Assembly: GCF_900156125.1 (NCBI RefSeq)
Contig: NZ_FTLX01000004.1
Location: 62,001-126,000 of the forward strand
Direction of reading: 5' to 3'
Source: Domibacillus enclensis
Lineage (GTDB): Bacteria; Bacillota; Bacilli; Bacillales; Domibacillaceae
DNA length: 64,000 nt
Position 1 is the first letter of the stretch. Every line of letters starts with the position of its first letter. A program made the translations under genes and the position numbers. Positions 19,510 to 29,758 of the stretch are shown piece by piece. The notes below the pieces were generated by a model, which made no database searches, was not told where the DNA came from, and worked only from the letters and a program-made list of their open reading frames with translations.

Positions 19510-20918
19510 ATGAAGAGTGTGGTGTTTTCGGGGTTTTCGGCCACGAAAATGCGTCACAAATCACCTACTACGGCCTGCAAAGCCTGCAGCACCGCGGACA
19601 AGAAGGAGCGGGCGTCGTCATGAGTGACGGCGAGCGCCTCCGCGGTCATAAAGGCGAAGGGCTTGTCACGGAAATTTTCAACCAGGATATTGTCAACGGA
19701 TTGACAGGTTCAGCAGCAATTGGACATGTTCGGTACCAAACAGCAGGGGGCGGCGGCTACCAAAACGTACAGCCGCTTCTGTTTCACTTTCAAACGGGAA
19801 GCCTGGCGCTTGCGCATAACGGCAACTTGGTGAATGCCACTTCTTTGAAGCGCGAGCTTGAAGCGCAGGGAAGTATTTTTCAGACAACATCCGATACAGA
19901 AGTGCTGGCGCATTTAATTCGCCGCAGCAGCTACGGAACGATGAAGGACCGGTTAAAAACGGCACTGTCGATGGTCAAAGGAGCCTATGCCTTTTTGGTT
20001 ATGACTGAAAATGAAATGCATGTGGCACTTGATCCGCAGGGGCTTCGTCCACTGTCAATCGGCAAACTTGGCAATGCGTATGTGGTTGCATCTGAAACGT
20101 GTGCCTTTGACATTATCGGTGCAGAATTTCTGCGCGATGTGGAGCCGGGTGAGTTGATTACGATTAATGACAGCGGTCTTCATTCCGAGCAGTTTGCGGC
20201 TGGTGTCAGCGATGCGATGTGCACGATGGAGTATGTGTACTTCTCGCGTCCCGACAGCGACATTCATGGCATTAACGTTCATAGCGCCCGCAAGCGTCTT
20301 GGCAAGCAGCTGGCCAAAGAAGTGGAACAAGCGGTGTTGGAAGCAGACGTTGTGACAGGTGTGCCGGATTCAAGTATTTCGGCAGCGATCGGCTTTGCGG
20401 AAGCAACAGGCATTCCATATGAGCTCGGCTTGATTAAAAACCGTTATGTTGGACGTACCTTCATTCAGCCATCCCAGTCTCTTCGGGAGCAGGGGGTTAA
20501 GATGAAGCTTTCTCCTGTCCGAGGCGTGGTCGAAGGCAAAAAAGTCGTCATGGTCGATGACTCGATCGTCCGCGGCACGACGAGCAGACGGATCGTAACG
20601 ATGCTGAAGGAAGCAGGCGCGAAGGAAGTGCATGTTGTCATCAGTTCGCCGGCAATCAAGCATCCGTGCTTTTACGGCATTGATACGTCTGAAAAAGGCG
20701 AATTGATTGCGGCTCATCATACAAACGAGGAATTGCGTGAATTGATCGGAGCGGACTCGCTTACGTATTTAAGTGTGGACGGGACCATCGATGCCATTCA
20801 ACACCGCCAGGGTGCTCTTGGCGAATGCGGTCAGTGCATGGCTTGTTTTACAGGAGAATATCCGACGGAAATATTCCCGGATACACAGCATCCGCATGAC
20901 AAAGAAATCATGTGCTAA
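19485..20918 (+). CDS. purF: Glutamine PRPP amidotransferase
   Basis: A 477-residue enzyme for the first committed step of purine synthesis (PRPP to phosphoribosylamine). The first 11 residues are the Bacillus-type propeptide (ending NEE) that must be cleaved to expose catalytic C12 ([10 protein letters not shown]). The PRPP loop [16 protein letters not shown] is in the second half. The C-terminal [16 protein letters not shown], with an earlier cysteine (AMCTMEY), holds the oxygen-sensitive Fe-S cluster of this type. Confidence 0.97.
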   Translation: MLAELRGLNEECGVFGVFGHENASQITYYGLQSLQHRGQEGAGVVMSDGERLRGHKGEGLVTEIFNQDIVNGLTGSAAIGHVRYQTAGGGGYQNVQPLLFHFQTGSLALAHNGNLVNATSLKRELEAQGSIFQTTSDTEVLAHLIRRSSYGTMKDRLKTALSMVKGAYAFLVMTENEMHVALDPQGLRPLSIGKLGNAYVVASETCAFDIIGAEFLRDVEPGELITINDSGLHSEQFAAGVSDAMCTMEYVYFSRPDSDIHGINVHSARKRLGKQLAKEVEQAVLEADVVTGVPDSSISAAIGFAEATGIPYELGLIKNRYVGRTFIQPSQSLREQGVKMKLSPVRGVVEGKKVVMVDDSIVRGTTSRRIVTMLKEAGAKEVHVVISSPAIKHPCFYGIDTSEKGELIAAHHTNEELRELIGADSLTYLSVDGTIDAIQHRQGALGECGQCMACFTGEYPTEIFPDTQHPHDKEIMC

Positions 20919-20936
20919 CGTTGAGGAGGAACTAAA

Positions 20937-21962
20937 ATGGCAAAATCGTATGAAGCAGCCGGTGTCAATATCGAAGCAGGATACGAAGCAGTAGAACGAA
21001 TGAAGAAGCATGTGGAACGGACAAAGCGTGCCGGTGTAATGGGAGTGCTTGGCAGCTTTGGCGGCATGTTTGACCTCTCTTCGCTGCAATTAAAAGAGCC
21101 GGTTCTTGTCTCGGGAACAGACGGCGTGGGCACAAAGCTGAAGCTGGCGTTTATGATGGATAAGCACGATACCATCGGCGTTGATTGTGTTGCGATGTGT
21201 GTGAATGATGTTGTGGTTCAGGGAGCAGAGCCGTTGTTTTTCCTTGATTACATCGCATGCGGCAAAGCAGTGCCGGAGAAAATCGAGCAAATCGTTAAAG
21301 GAGTAGCAGACGGCTGTGAACAAGCAGGCTGTGCCCTTATTGGCGGCGAAACAGCTGAAATGCCCGGCCTTTATGAAGAAGAAGAGTATGATATGGCTGG
21401 CTTTACCGTTGGCGCTGTTGAAAAAAGCGCGGTGATCACGGGTGATGACGTAAAAGAAGGCGACGTGTTAATCGGTCTTTCATCAAGCGGGATTCACAGC
21501 AACGGCTACTCACTCGTACGTAAAATTTTCTTTGAAAAGCATAACCTTGCAGTAGATGCAAAGGTGGATGGACTTTCTGTGCCGCTTGGCGAAGCGTTAA
21601 TCGAGCCGACGCGTATTTACGTGAAGCCGGTTTTATCTGTTTTGAAAAAAGCAACGGTCAATGGCATGGCGCACATTACAGGCGGCGGCTTTGTCGAAAA
21701 CATTCCGCGTGCTCTGCCTGACGGACTGGGTGCTGCCATTGAAGCAGGCTCGTGGCCGGTTCCGGACATTTTTAACGTGCTTGAAGCGTATGGAGAGCTG
21801 GACCGCCAGGAAATGTACAATATTTTCAATATGGGCATCGGATTTGTGCTCATCGTACCGCAGGAAGAAGAAGCTAAGGTAAAAGCAGCATTAGAGGAAG
21901 CCGGCGAAACAGCGTACACAATCGGACGTGTCGTAAACGGCGAAGGAGTTACAGTTCAATGA
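20937..21962 (+). CDS. purM: AIR synthase
   Basis: A 341-residue phosphoribosylformylglycinamidine cyclo-ligase that closes the imidazole ring using ATP. Conserved stretches are [24 protein letters not shown] and [21 protein letters not shown] ribosome-binding site precedes the ATG. It overlaps purN by 4 nt (ATGA). Confidence 0.97.
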   Translation: MAKSYEAAGVNIEAGYEAVERMKKHVERTKRAGVMGVLGSFGGMFDLSSLQLKEPVLVSGTDGVGTKLKLAFMMDKHDTIGVDCVAMCVNDVVVQGAEPLFFLDYIACGKAVPEKIEQIVKGVADGCEQAGCALIGGETAEMPGLYEEEEYDMAGFTVGAVEKSAVITGDDVKEGDVLIGLSSSGIHSNGYSLVRKIFFEKHNLAVDAKVDGLSVPLGEALIEPTRIYVKPVLSVLKKATVNGMAHITGGGFVENIPRALPDGLGAAIEAGSWPVPDIFNVLEAYGELDRQEMYNIFNMGIGFVLIVPQEEEAKVKAALEEAGETAYTIGRVVNGEGVTVQ

Positions 21963-22546
21963 CGAAAATTGCCTTGTTTGCATCCGGCAGCGGAAGCAAC
22001 GTGCAGGCAATTGCCGAGGCGGTGGCAGCAGGGAGCGTCCCTGCTGAAATCGCCTTGCTCGTCTGCGATAAACCGGATGCGTATGTCATGAAGCGGGCGG
22101 AAGCACTCGGCATTCCAGCGTTTTCCTTTCAGCCGAAGCAGTACGAATCCAAGCAGGCATTTGAAGCGGAAATTGTCGAGCAGCTACAGACATCAGGTGT
22201 CGAATTTATTTTTCTCGCCGGTTATATGCGCTTGATCGGCCCTGTTTTATTGGCCGCGTACCGGAACCGGATCGTAAACATTCACCCGTCTCTTCTTCCG
22301 GCATTCCCGGGAAAAGATGCGATCGGACAAGCATTTGATGCTGGAGTGAAGGTGTCCGGTGTCACGGTCCATTTTGTGGATGAAGGCATGGACACCGGTC
22401 CGATTATTGACCAGGAATGTGTACGAATCGATTCCGGCATGACACGTGATGATGTGCAAAAAGCGATCCAGAAAATTGAGCATAGTCTTTACCCGAACGT
22501 GATTACCAAACTTTTGACTGAACACAGGGAGGAACAAACACGATGA
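21959..22546 (+). CDS. purN: GAR transformylase
   Basis: A 195-residue phosphoribosylglycinamide formyltransferase that uses 10-formyltetrahydrofolate. The motif [12 protein letters not shown] near the N-terminus binds substrate phosphate, and [13 protein letters not shown] with [16 protein letters not shown] contains the catalytic asparagine-histidine-aspartate set. It overlaps both neighbours by 4 nt, so it is translationally coupled. Confidence 0.96.
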   Translation: MTKIALFASGSGSNVQAIAEAVAAGSVPAEIALLVCDKPDAYVMKRAEALGIPAFSFQPKQYESKQAFEAEIVEQLQTSGVEFIFLAGYMRLIGPVLLAAYRNRIVNIHPSLLPAFPGKDAIGQAFDAGVKVSGVTVHFVDEGMDTGPIIDQECVRIDSGMTRDDVQKAIQKIEHSLYPNVITKLLTEHREEQTR

Positions 22547-24078
22547 CGAAACGCGCATTAATCAGCGTATCAGATAAAAGCGGCGTCACTGAATTTGCCA
22601 GAGAAATTGCGGCGCTTGGCTATGAAATTGTTTCAACAGGCGGCACGAAAAAAATGCTCGCAGAAGCAGGTGTACCCGTTCAAGGCGTAACGGATGTAAC
22701 CGGGTTCCCGGAAATTTTGGAAGGACGCGTCAAAACGCTCAATCCATATATTCACGGCGGACTGCTTGCCAAGCACGGCGAGCCGGATCATCAAAAACAG
22801 CTTGATGAGCACAACATTCAGCCGATTGATATCGTTTGTGTGAATCTGTACCCGTTTCAGCAGACGATTGCCAAGCCGGATGTCACAACTGACGATGCGA
22901 TTGAAAACATCGATATCGGCGGGCCGGCGATGCTCCGTGCTTCCGCTAAAAACCATGAATACGTAACGGTAATCGTGGATTCAAGTGACTATGGCCAGGT
23001 TCTGTCGGAATTAAAGGGTGAGGGCAAAACGACGCTTGAAACACGCCGTAAGCTTGCGGCAAAAGTGTTCCGCCATACAGCAGCGTATGACGCGATGATT
23101 GCCGGCTTTATGACGGAGCTGACAGGCGAAGAAAACCCTGAAAAATTAACGGTGACCTATGAGCTGAAGCAATCGCTTCGCTATGGTGAAAATCCGCATC
23201 AGAAAGCCGCTTTTTATGCGCAGCCGCTTGGATCTACCTTCTCCGTTGCACAGGCAAAGCAGCTTCACGGAAAAGAGCTTTCTTACAACAACATTCGCGA
23301 CACCGATGCAGCACTTCAAATCGTAAAAGAATTCAGTGAGCCGGCAGCAGTAGCCGTAAAGCATATGAATCCGTGCGGTGTTGGAGCCGGTTCGACGATT
23401 GAAGAAGCGTATGCGCGTGCGTATGAAGCCGATCCGACGTCTATTTTCGGCGGCATTGTGGCACTGAATCGTCCGGTTTCAAAGGAGCTCGCTGAAAAGC
23501 TTCATGAAATTTTCCTTGAAATTATTGTCGCTCCTTCATTTGACCAGGAAGCGATTGATGTGTTGTCTAAAAAGAAAAACATTCGTTTATTGACGCTTGA
23601 TTTTGCAAACGGCAAAAAAGGAGAAAAGGTGCTGACATCTGTGGAAGGCGGCTTGCTTTCCCAAGACCTCGATGAGCTTTCTCTTGCCGATGCTGACGTT
23701 CGTGTTGCAACAAAGCGTGAGCCGACAGAAGAAGAGTGGACAGCGATGAAGCTTGGCTGGAACGTCGTGAAGCATGTGAAGTCAAACGCGATCGTTGTCA
23801 CAGATGATAAAATGACGCTTGGTGTCGGTGCCGGACAGATGAACCGTGTCGGCGCAGCGAAAATTGCGCTTGAGCAAGCAGGCGAAAAAGCAAAAGGCGC
23901 AGCGCTTGCGTCAGATGCGTTTTTCCCGATGGATGATACGGTCGAAGCAGCGGCAAAAGCAGGCATCACAGCGATCATTCAGCCAGGCGGCTCGATTAAA
24001 GATGAAGATTCGATCAAAAAAGCGGACGAATATGGCATTGCGATGGTCTTGACAGGCATCCGCCATTTCAAACATTAA
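22543..24078 (+). CDS. purH: Bifunctional AICAR transformylase/IMP cyclohydrolase
   Basis: A 511-residue enzyme for the last two steps to IMP. The N-terminal IMP cyclohydrolase domain (~1-195) has [14 protein letters not shown] and [16 protein letters not shown]. The C-terminal AICAR formyltransferase domain contains the catalytic [19 protein letters not shown] ribosome-binding site lies within purN. Confidence 0.97.
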   Translation: MTKRALISVSDKSGVTEFAREIAALGYEIVSTGGTKKMLAEAGVPVQGVTDVTGFPEILEGRVKTLNPYIHGGLLAKHGEPDHQKQLDEHNIQPIDIVCVNLYPFQQTIAKPDVTTDDAIENIDIGGPAMLRASAKNHEYVTVIVDSSDYGQVLSELKGEGKTTLETRRKLAAKVFRHTAAYDAMIAGFMTELTGEENPEKLTVTYELKQSLRYGENPHQKAAFYAQPLGSTFSVAQAKQLHGKELSYNNIRDTDAALQIVKEFSEPAAVAVKHMNPCGVGAGSTIEEAYARAYEADPTSIFGGIVALNRPVSKELAEKLHEIFLEIIVAPSFDQEAIDVLSKKKNIRLLTLDFANGKKGEKVLTSVEGGLLSQDLDELSLADADVRVATKREPTEEEWTAMKLGWNVVKHVKSNAIVVTDDKMTLGVGAGQMNRVGAAKIALEQAGEKAKGAALASDAFFPMDDTVEAAAKAGITAIIQPGGSIKDEDSIKKADEYGIAMVLTGIRHFKH

Positions 24079-24094
24079 AAGGGGGCTTTTATTC

Positions 24095-25363
24095 ATGAAC
24101 GTACTCGTTGTAGGACGCGGCGGACGCGAACACGCTATTTGCAAAAAAGTAGCGGAAAGCCCGCTTGTTGAAACGGTTTTTTGTGCACCGGGCAACGCCG
24201 GCATTGCGCAGGATGCAAGCATTGTGAACATCGATGAAATGAATTTCGCGGACCTGGCGGCTTTTGCTAAGGAGCAGCACGTAGGCTTAGTCATCATCGG
24301 TCCGGAGAACCCGCTTTCGGCTGGGATTACCGACCACCTGGAGCAGGAAGGCCTAAAGGTGTTTGGTCCAAAGCAAAACGCGGCGATTTTAGAAGGCAGC
24401 AAATCTTTTTCGAAAATGATGATGGAGAAGTATGACATTCCAACAGCCCGCTACCAGTCATTTGAAGACTATGACGCGGCCAAAGCATATATCGAAAAAG
24501 AAGGCGCGCCGATCGTATTAAAAGCAGACGGGCTTGCGGCCGGCAAAGGTGTGACCGTTGCGATGACAATGGAGGAAGCACTGGCGTCGCTTGATGATAT
24601 GATGCTTGATAAAAAGTTTGGCGATGCATCCGCGCGTGTGGTAGTCGAGCAGTTTCTTCAAGGCGAAGAGTTCTCCCTTATGGCGTTTGTTCATGGAGAA
24701 AACGTCTATCCGATGGAAGCCGCACAGGATCACAAGCGGGCGTTTGATAACGATGAAGGGCCGAACACAGGCGGCATGGGGGCGTATTCACCCGTTCCGC
24801 ACATTTCACAGGCGATCAACGATCAATCCGTAGAAGAGATTATCCGTCCGATTGCAAAGGGCATGGTGGCAGAAGGCCGTTCGTTTACAGGCATCATTTT
24901 CGCCGGCCTTATGCTGACAGAAGAAGGACCGAAAACGATTGAATTTAATGCCCGCTTCGGCGATCCGGAAACACAGGTCGTGCTTCCGCGTTTGGAAAAC
25001 GACCTCGTGCAGGTGATGCTTGATGTTCTTGACGGGAAAGACCCGGAGCTGACATGGAAAGACGAATCCGTTTTGGGTATCGTGCTGGCTGCGAAAGGCT
25101 ACCCGGAAGCATACGAAAAAGGCCATGAACTAAAAGGGCTCGATGCGATCGATGCCGGTTCCGTTGTGCATGCCGGCACGTATGCTGACGAAAACATTAT
25201 TCGGGCAAACGGCGGCCGTGTTCTGCTCGTGACAGGAAACGGTTCAAGCCCGACTGAAGCACAAAAAGCCGCATATGAAAAAATGCAGCACGTCGATACA
25301 GAGCATTTCTTTTTCCGGAACGACATTGGAAGTCGTGCGATTGCAAAAGCCGGCTTGTCTTAA
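24095..25363 (+). CDS. purD: GAR synthetase
   Basis: A 422-residue phosphoribosylamine-glycine ligase of the ATP-grasp type, the second step of the pathway. It carries IGPENPLSAGITD, the ATP-binding ADGLAAGKGVTVA and NTGGMGAYSPVP. It is the last gene of the operon, 16 nt after purH, with an AAGGGGG ribosome-binding site; a terminator follows at 25442. Confidence 0.97.
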   Translation: MNVLVVGRGGREHAICKKVAESPLVETVFCAPGNAGIAQDASIVNIDEMNFADLAAFAKEQHVGLVIIGPENPLSAGITDHLEQEGLKVFGPKQNAAILEGSKSFSKMMMEKYDIPTARYQSFEDYDAAKAYIEKEGAPIVLKADGLAAGKGVTVAMTMEEALASLDDMMLDKKFGDASARVVVEQFLQGEEFSLMAFVHGENVYPMEAAQDHKRAFDNDEGPNTGGMGAYSPVPHISQAINDQSVEEIIRPIAKGMVAEGRSFTGIIFAGLMLTEEGPKTIEFNARFGDPETQVVLPRLENDLVQVMLDVLDGKDPELTWKDESVLGIVLAAKGYPEAYEKGHELKGLDAIDAGSVVHAGTYADENIIRANGGRVLLVTGNGSSPTEAQKAAYEKMQHVDTEHFFFRNDIGSRAIAKAGLS

Positions 25364-25409
25364 TCATCTTACATAGTCCATTGACTATATTATTCTATAA
25401 CACAATGAA

Positions 25410-25440
25410 ACAGGCTGTCTCTCTATGGAGAAAAGCCTGT
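25410..25440 (+). repeat. Inverted repeat before the purD terminator
   Basis: AACAGGCT and AGCCTGT form a short stem around a 16-nt centre, immediately upstream of the main terminator. It may extend the terminator structure; there is no T-tract of its own. Confidence 0.45.
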
Positions 25441-25441
25441 C

Positions 25442-25475
25442 AGACTGTCGAGAAAGTCTCGACAGTCTCTTTTTC
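25442..25475 (+). terminator. Intrinsic terminator of the pur operon
   Basis: A perfect 12-bp stem AGACTGTCGAGA/TCTCGACAGTCT with an AAG loop and a C-TTTTT tail. It separates the pur operon from the accessory block that follows. Confidence 0.9.
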
Positions 25476-25523
25476 TTCCCCCTGTTTTGTCGTAAACTAA
25501 AAAGAAAGTGAGGAGAGAAACCA

Positions 25524-28500
25524 ATGAAAAGTTCTGGATATGTTTCAGAAGCAGGCTTTCAGGATACAGGCATGATTTTTAAGTTTATACATCAGAATAA
25601 TGAATTTATCCATATATTTTCAGAAGGTGAACTCCTTTATAAAATGGATTTTCTGAAAAATGGACTCATTGGAAAAACATTATATGAATTATATCCAGAC
25701 AATACAAACATGGCAAATTCACTGAATGCACATTATGAAAAAGCCTGGAAGGGCCACTTTGTCCAATACGAGGGCGAGTACAAAGAAATTCAGTATATAA
25801 CTTATTTGAGACCCCTGTTTTCAGAAGGAAACGTTGTGGAAGTCGTCGGAACTTGTATTGATATTACGAAAAGAAAAAAGATGGAAGAAGACATCCGCCA
25901 AAAAGAAAATTTGTACCGGACGATTCTTGAAACAATGACCGAAGCGGTACTGATAGAAGAAGAAGGACAAATCACTGCACTTAATGAAAGCGCTAATAAA
26001 ATGCTAGGGATTAAAACAGTTGACTTTACTGAAGGTTCGATGAAGAAATTAGGTTGGGAGTATATAAAAGAAAATGGCTCACCCATTTCTATTTCAGAGC
26101 TGATCGGTCTCATTACTTTACAACACGGACGTCGAGTTAAAAATGTAGTACTAGGAGTGAAAGGGGAAAATATTGGAGCAAAATGGCTCTCTGTTAATTC
26201 AAGTCCTCTTACAATACCGGGTAAGTATGAACGTGCATCTCTTATAACAATTTCCGAAATGACTCTTCAAAAAAAACAAGAAAAAAAATTAATGCATTCC
26301 TACGTTTTTCAGCGCAATTTGATTGATCAGCTGGATAGAGGGATCGTTATGACAGACCGGAATAAAAAGATCAGGCTCATGAATAAGAAGTTTTATGAAA
26401 TGTTTAGCCTAGAAGGCGGGATTGATTTATATATCGGACAATATGCTGCACAATTACACCATCTATTTGACGAAAAAATAGAAACTGAAAGACATGGGAA
26501 TCTCAAAAGGCCAACAAAAGAAATTAAAATTAATCAACATATTCTGTTGCGCTGCAATTGTTCGGCCCTTATTGAAGAGAATGAAATTTGTGGATATATA
26601 TGGGATTTCGAAGATGTGACGGAGAGAAATAAGATGGAAAGGACGATTATCCAGGCAAAAGAAGAAGCTGAAAAAGCAAATGTAGCAAAATCGGACTTTC
26701 TGTCTAAAATGAGTCATGAGCTCCGCACCCCACTAAATGGCATTCTTGGCTTTGCACAGCTTTTGGAATTGGAGGAGGGGCTAACCGAGACGCAGTACGA
26801 TTTTGTTCAGGAAATTTTAAATGGAGGAAGGCATTTATTAGAACTAGTAAATGAAGTACTGGATTTATCCAGAATCGAAACAGGCAATTTGAAAGTTACG
26901 ATAGATGAGGTTAATCTTCTCACTGTTATTAACGAATGTATTAATATTGTCCAGCCGCTGGCGAAGAAGAAGGGTATACGGATAGATCATAAATTAACAC
27001 CCTTGCAAAACACCTTAGTTTTTGCCGATCCAGTTCGCCTTAAACAAATACTCCTTAACCTTCTCGACAATGCCATTAAATACAACATAGATGATGGAGA
27101 AGTAAGTATACGCTGTTACCAAGAGGGAAGCGAACAGGTTGTTCATATTGTGGATACAGGTATAGGGCTTTCAAAAGATGAATATCACAAAATATTTGTA
27201 CCGTTTTATCGAATTGGAGATTCAAAGGAAGGAGGGACAGGCATTGGTTTGTCTCTCGTCAAACAGCTTGTGCACTTGATGGGAGGGGAAATTAATATCA
27301 CAAGCAAGATAGGAAAAGGCAGTGATTTTTCTTTTAGCCTGCCGGTTCCAACTAATTTAAAGGCCGCCGTGCGATGGGGGGAAGAGGTGGATTCTCATAC
27401 AGAAAATGAGAATAAAATAGACAACTACCGTTTGCTCTATATTGAGGATAACAAGGCCAATTTTGATTTAGTCAGCAACATTCTAAAATCACAGCCTTCC
27501 TTTACGCTTTTGCCGGCCCGTACTGGGAAAGAAGGGCTGGAACGGGCAAAGGAGAATATTGATTTAATTTTGCTGGACATTAACCTTCCCGATATTAATG
27601 GATACGAAGTGTTTGATATGTTAAAAAAGAATAAGGAAACGAAGGATATTGCCGTTATTGCTGTGAGTGCCAATGCGATGCCACAAGACATTCAATGTGC
27701 ACTGGCCAAGGGGTTTGACAGCTATGTGACAAAACCGATAAATATAAAAGAATTTTTAACAGTCGTGCAAGAAACGTTAAATAAAACCATTTATCAAAAT
27801 ATCCCAGACCATACCATTTTAAGCACAGGACCTTATGGGGAAGAGGCTATCTCTGCAAAAACACTCCAACTGTCTTTAGAAGAGTTGAAAGAAATTAAGA
27901 AAAAGAAATATAAAGCAGCTATTGCTATGCATTACAGTGAAAGTGATTGGTCAAAGTCTCAAGTGGAAGGAGTGAAAGCCACGTTTGAAAAAATGGGAAT
28001 CGAGGTTGTAGCCGTAACAGATGCCCAGTTTAACTGGGAAAAGCAAGTGGCTGATATTGAAGCCATTTTAACACAAAAGCCGGATATTCTTGCGAGTATC
28101 CCTGTAAATCCAGCACGAATGGCAAACATCTATAAAAAAGCAGCCGAGGAGAATATAAAACTGGTGTTCATGGACAATATACCAAAGAACCTGAAGCATG
28201 AAAGAGATTATGTTAGTGTTGTCTCTTCCGATAACTATGGAAATGGCATTGAATCAGCTCATGTAATGGCCGAGCAATTAAGCGGTCAGGGTAATGTTGG
28301 TATTATTTATCTTGAATCTGATTTTTTTGCAACTAAACAAAGAACCGAAGCATTTGAAAAAACGATAAAAGAATATTATCCAAATATTCAAATTGTTGAT
28401 CGCATGGGAATTGAGAGTCCAAATGAAGGTCAAAAAGCAGCAGCAGCTATGCTTGCTAAGCATCAGGATTTGAATGGTATTTTTGTTGTTTGGGATGTGC

Positions 28501-28823
28501 CAGCTGAAGGTGCTTTAAAAGCAGCTCGTACAGCAGAAAGAAATGATTTAGTCATTACGACAATAGATTTGGGCCTCAATGTGGCAGCAGAAATTGCCCG
28601 GGGCGGTTTGATCAAGGGATTGGGTGCGCAGCTTCCGTACCAGCAGGGAGTCGCTGAAGCGATTCTCGCCGGATATGCATTAATTGGAAAACATGCACCT
28701 CCTTATGTGGCTGTCCCAGCTTTAAGAGTAACGAAAGAAAATATCCTCGATGCCTGGAAACTAGTTTATAACGAGGAGGCGCCAACGGTCATACAAGAAG
28801 CTGTTGATCAAGAAAATGTGTAA
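25524..28823 (+). CDS. Soluble hybrid histidine kinase fused to a sugar-binding-protein domain
   Basis: A 1099-residue protein with no signal peptide and no membrane segment. By eye: a PAS-like domain (~10-118, ending VGTCIDITKRKK), a second (~125-250) and a third (~260-370, ending DFEDVTERNK), then HisKA with the phosphoacceptor H398 (SHELRTP), HATPase_c (N-box 510-521, DTGIG 544-548, GGTGIGLS 570-577), and REC (~636-752; D642, phosphoacceptor D685, K737). Residues ~760-1095 are a periplasmic-binding-protein domain almost the same as the lipoprotein encoded at 37989-39158, without its signal peptide. My gapless hand alignment gave about 215/332 identities. The response regulator gene follows 17 nt downstream. 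Sensing of an imported sugar in the cytosol is inference. The gene looks more AT-rich than the pur genes beside it. Confidence 0.9.
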   Translation: MKSSGYVSEAGFQDTGMIFKFIHQNNEFIHIFSEGELLYKMDFLKNGLIGKTLYELYPDNTNMANSLNAHYEKAWKGHFVQYEGEYKEIQYITYLRPLFSEGNVVEVVGTCIDITKRKKMEEDIRQKENLYRTILETMTEAVLIEEEGQITALNESANKMLGIKTVDFTEGSMKKLGWEYIKENGSPISISELIGLITLQHGRRVKNVVLGVKGENIGAKWLSVNSSPLTIPGKYERASLITISEMTLQKKQEKKLMHSYVFQRNLIDQLDRGIVMTDRNKKIRLMNKKFYEMFSLEGGIDLYIGQYAAQLHHLFDEKIETERHGNLKRPTKEIKINQHILLRCNCSALIEENEICGYIWDFEDVTERNKMERTIIQAKEEAEKANVAKSDFLSKMSHELRTPLNGILGFAQLLELEEGLTETQYDFVQEILNGGRHLLELVNEVLDLSRIETGNLKVTIDEVNLLTVINECINIVQPLAKKKGIRIDHKLTPLQNTLVFADPVRLKQILLNLLDNAIKYNIDDGEVSIRCYQEGSEQVVHIVDTGIGLSKDEYHKIFVPFYRIGDSKEGGTGIGLSLVKQLVHLMGGEINITSKIGKGSDFSFSLPVPTNLKAAVRWGEEVDSHTENENKIDNYRLLYIEDNKANFDLVSNILKSQPSFTLLPARTGKEGLERAKENIDLILLDINLPDINGYEVFDMLKKNKETKDIAVIAVSANAMPQDIQCALAKGFDSYVTKPINIKEFLTVVQETLNKTIYQNIPDHTILSTGPYGEEAISAKTLQLSLEELKEIKKKKYKAAIAMHYSESDWSKSQVEGVKATFEKMGIEVVAVTDAQFNWEKQVADIEAILTQKPDILASIPVNPARMANIYKKAAEENIKLVFMDNIPKNLKHERDYVSVVSSDNYGNGIESAHVMAEQLSGQGNVGIIYLESDFFATKQRTEAFEKTIKEYYPNIQIVDRMGIESPNEGQKAAAAMLAKHQDLNGIFVVWDVPAEGALKAARTAERNDLVITTIDLGLNVAAEIARGGLIKGLGAQLPYQQGVAEAILAGYALIGKHAPPYVAVPALRVTKENILDAWKLVYNEEAPTVIQEAVDQENV

Positions 28824-28840
28824 GGAAAGGGGGATAATGA

Positions 28841-29548
28841 ATGAAAGTGTTAATCGCTGAAGATGATGCTCCCTCAAGAAAACTATTGCGGCACTTTATC
28901 GGCAGTTTGCCTGATTATCAAATTGTTGGGGAAGCCACAAACGGTGAAGAGCTAATCCAATATGTGACGAAAGAAAAGCCAGATGTCGCTTTGGTGGATA
29001 TTGGCATGCCTTTAATGGATGGGATGGAAGCAGTGAAAGCATGTAAAGAGCTTTTTCCGTCCCTTCAAGTTATTTTCATTACGGGGCATGATGATTATGC
29101 GATTGAAGCATTTAGTGTAAGAGCGGTTGACTATATTTTAAAGCCTATTGAACGAAATCGTTTATACAGTGCTTTAGAGAGGGCAATACAAGCTAGTCAT
29201 GGACGAACGCAGAAAGAGCAATCAATTAAAAAGAATTTAATTATTAAACAGCAGAAAAATACCATTTTTATTCCGCTTGATGACATTATTTTTATCGAAA
29301 GAATAGACCGTAAATCCGTCATTCATACTAAGAACGGCATATTTGAAACAAATGAAGCGTTAACCAGTCTGGATGATGCACTTGACTCAAGGTTCATCGT
29401 ATCTCATCGATCTTATGTCATCAATGTAGGGCTTTTAACCAAAATTGAAGGGGCTGGACAAATGTATAAAGCCTACTTTAAAGACTATGACAAAACGGCT
29501 AGAATTTCAAAGCATAAAATCGATGAATTGCAGCGATATAAAGCGTAA
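28841..29548 (+). CDS. LytTR-family response regulator
   Basis: A 235-residue LytR/AlgR-type regulator. The REC domain (~1-120) has the acidic pair EDD at 7-9, phosphoacceptor D53 (LVDIGMP) and K101 (YILKPIE). A LytTR DNA-binding domain (~130-232) follows, with the typical IPLDDIIFIE and RFIVSHRSYVIN. It should bind direct-repeat sites and activate genes after phosphorylation. It lies 17 nt after the hybrid kinase with an AAGGGGGAT ribosome-binding site, so that kinase is its probable partner, although LytTR regulators usually pair with a different kinase class. I could not identify its target sites. Confidence 0.9.
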   Translation: MKVLIAEDDAPSRKLLRHFIGSLPDYQIVGEATNGEELIQYVTKEKPDVALVDIGMPLMDGMEAVKACKELFPSLQVIFITGHDDYAIEAFSVRAVDYILKPIERNRLYSALERAIQASHGRTQKEQSIKKNLIIKQQKNTIFIPLDDIIFIERIDRKSVIHTKNGIFETNEALTSLDDALDSRFIVSHRSYVINVGLLTKIEGAGQMYKAYFKDYDKTARISKHKIDELQRYKA

Positions 29549-29580
29549 AAAACTCAGCAGCATTTGCTGAGTTTTTTATT
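29549..29580 (+). terminator. Intrinsic terminator after the response regulator
   Basis: The stem AAACTCAGCA/TGCTGAGTTT with a short loop and a T-rich tail, directly after the stop codon. Confidence 0.85.
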
Positions 29581-29692
29581 TTTTTAAAATTGTTATTTTT
29601 TTGTTTCAAAGGACCTTTTTAAAGTCTGAAACTTAAATAAAGCCTTGTTGAATGGAAGAAAATCATGTTTAAAACCGGTTAGACACTAGATT

Positions 29693-29706
29693 TGAATGCG
29701 ATTACA
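29693..29706 (+). promoter_or_regulatory. CcpA cre-like site before lacI-type gene
   Basis: TGAATGCGATTACA fits the cre pattern (TGNNANCGNTNNCA type) closely. It lies 53 bp before the LacI-family start. The last ten bases with the following AT (GCGATTACAAT) recur before the binding-protein gene at 37958. Glucose repression of this locus would be consistent with a sugar catabolic system. Consensus match only. Confidence 0.5.
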
Positions 29707-29758
29707 ATCTGTCTATAGCTAAATAGTCAGAAACAAAAACAGAAAAGAGAATCAAACA

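Noticed and set aside
25442-25475. Regulatory leader of the hybrid kinase gene
   Set aside because: The hairpin with T-tract directly after purD is fully explained as the pur operon terminator.
25524-28823. Two separate genes fused by mistake in reading
   Set aside because: The frame is continuous from REC into the binding domain, with no internal ribosome-binding site at the junction; only a sequencing error could split it, which I cannot test.
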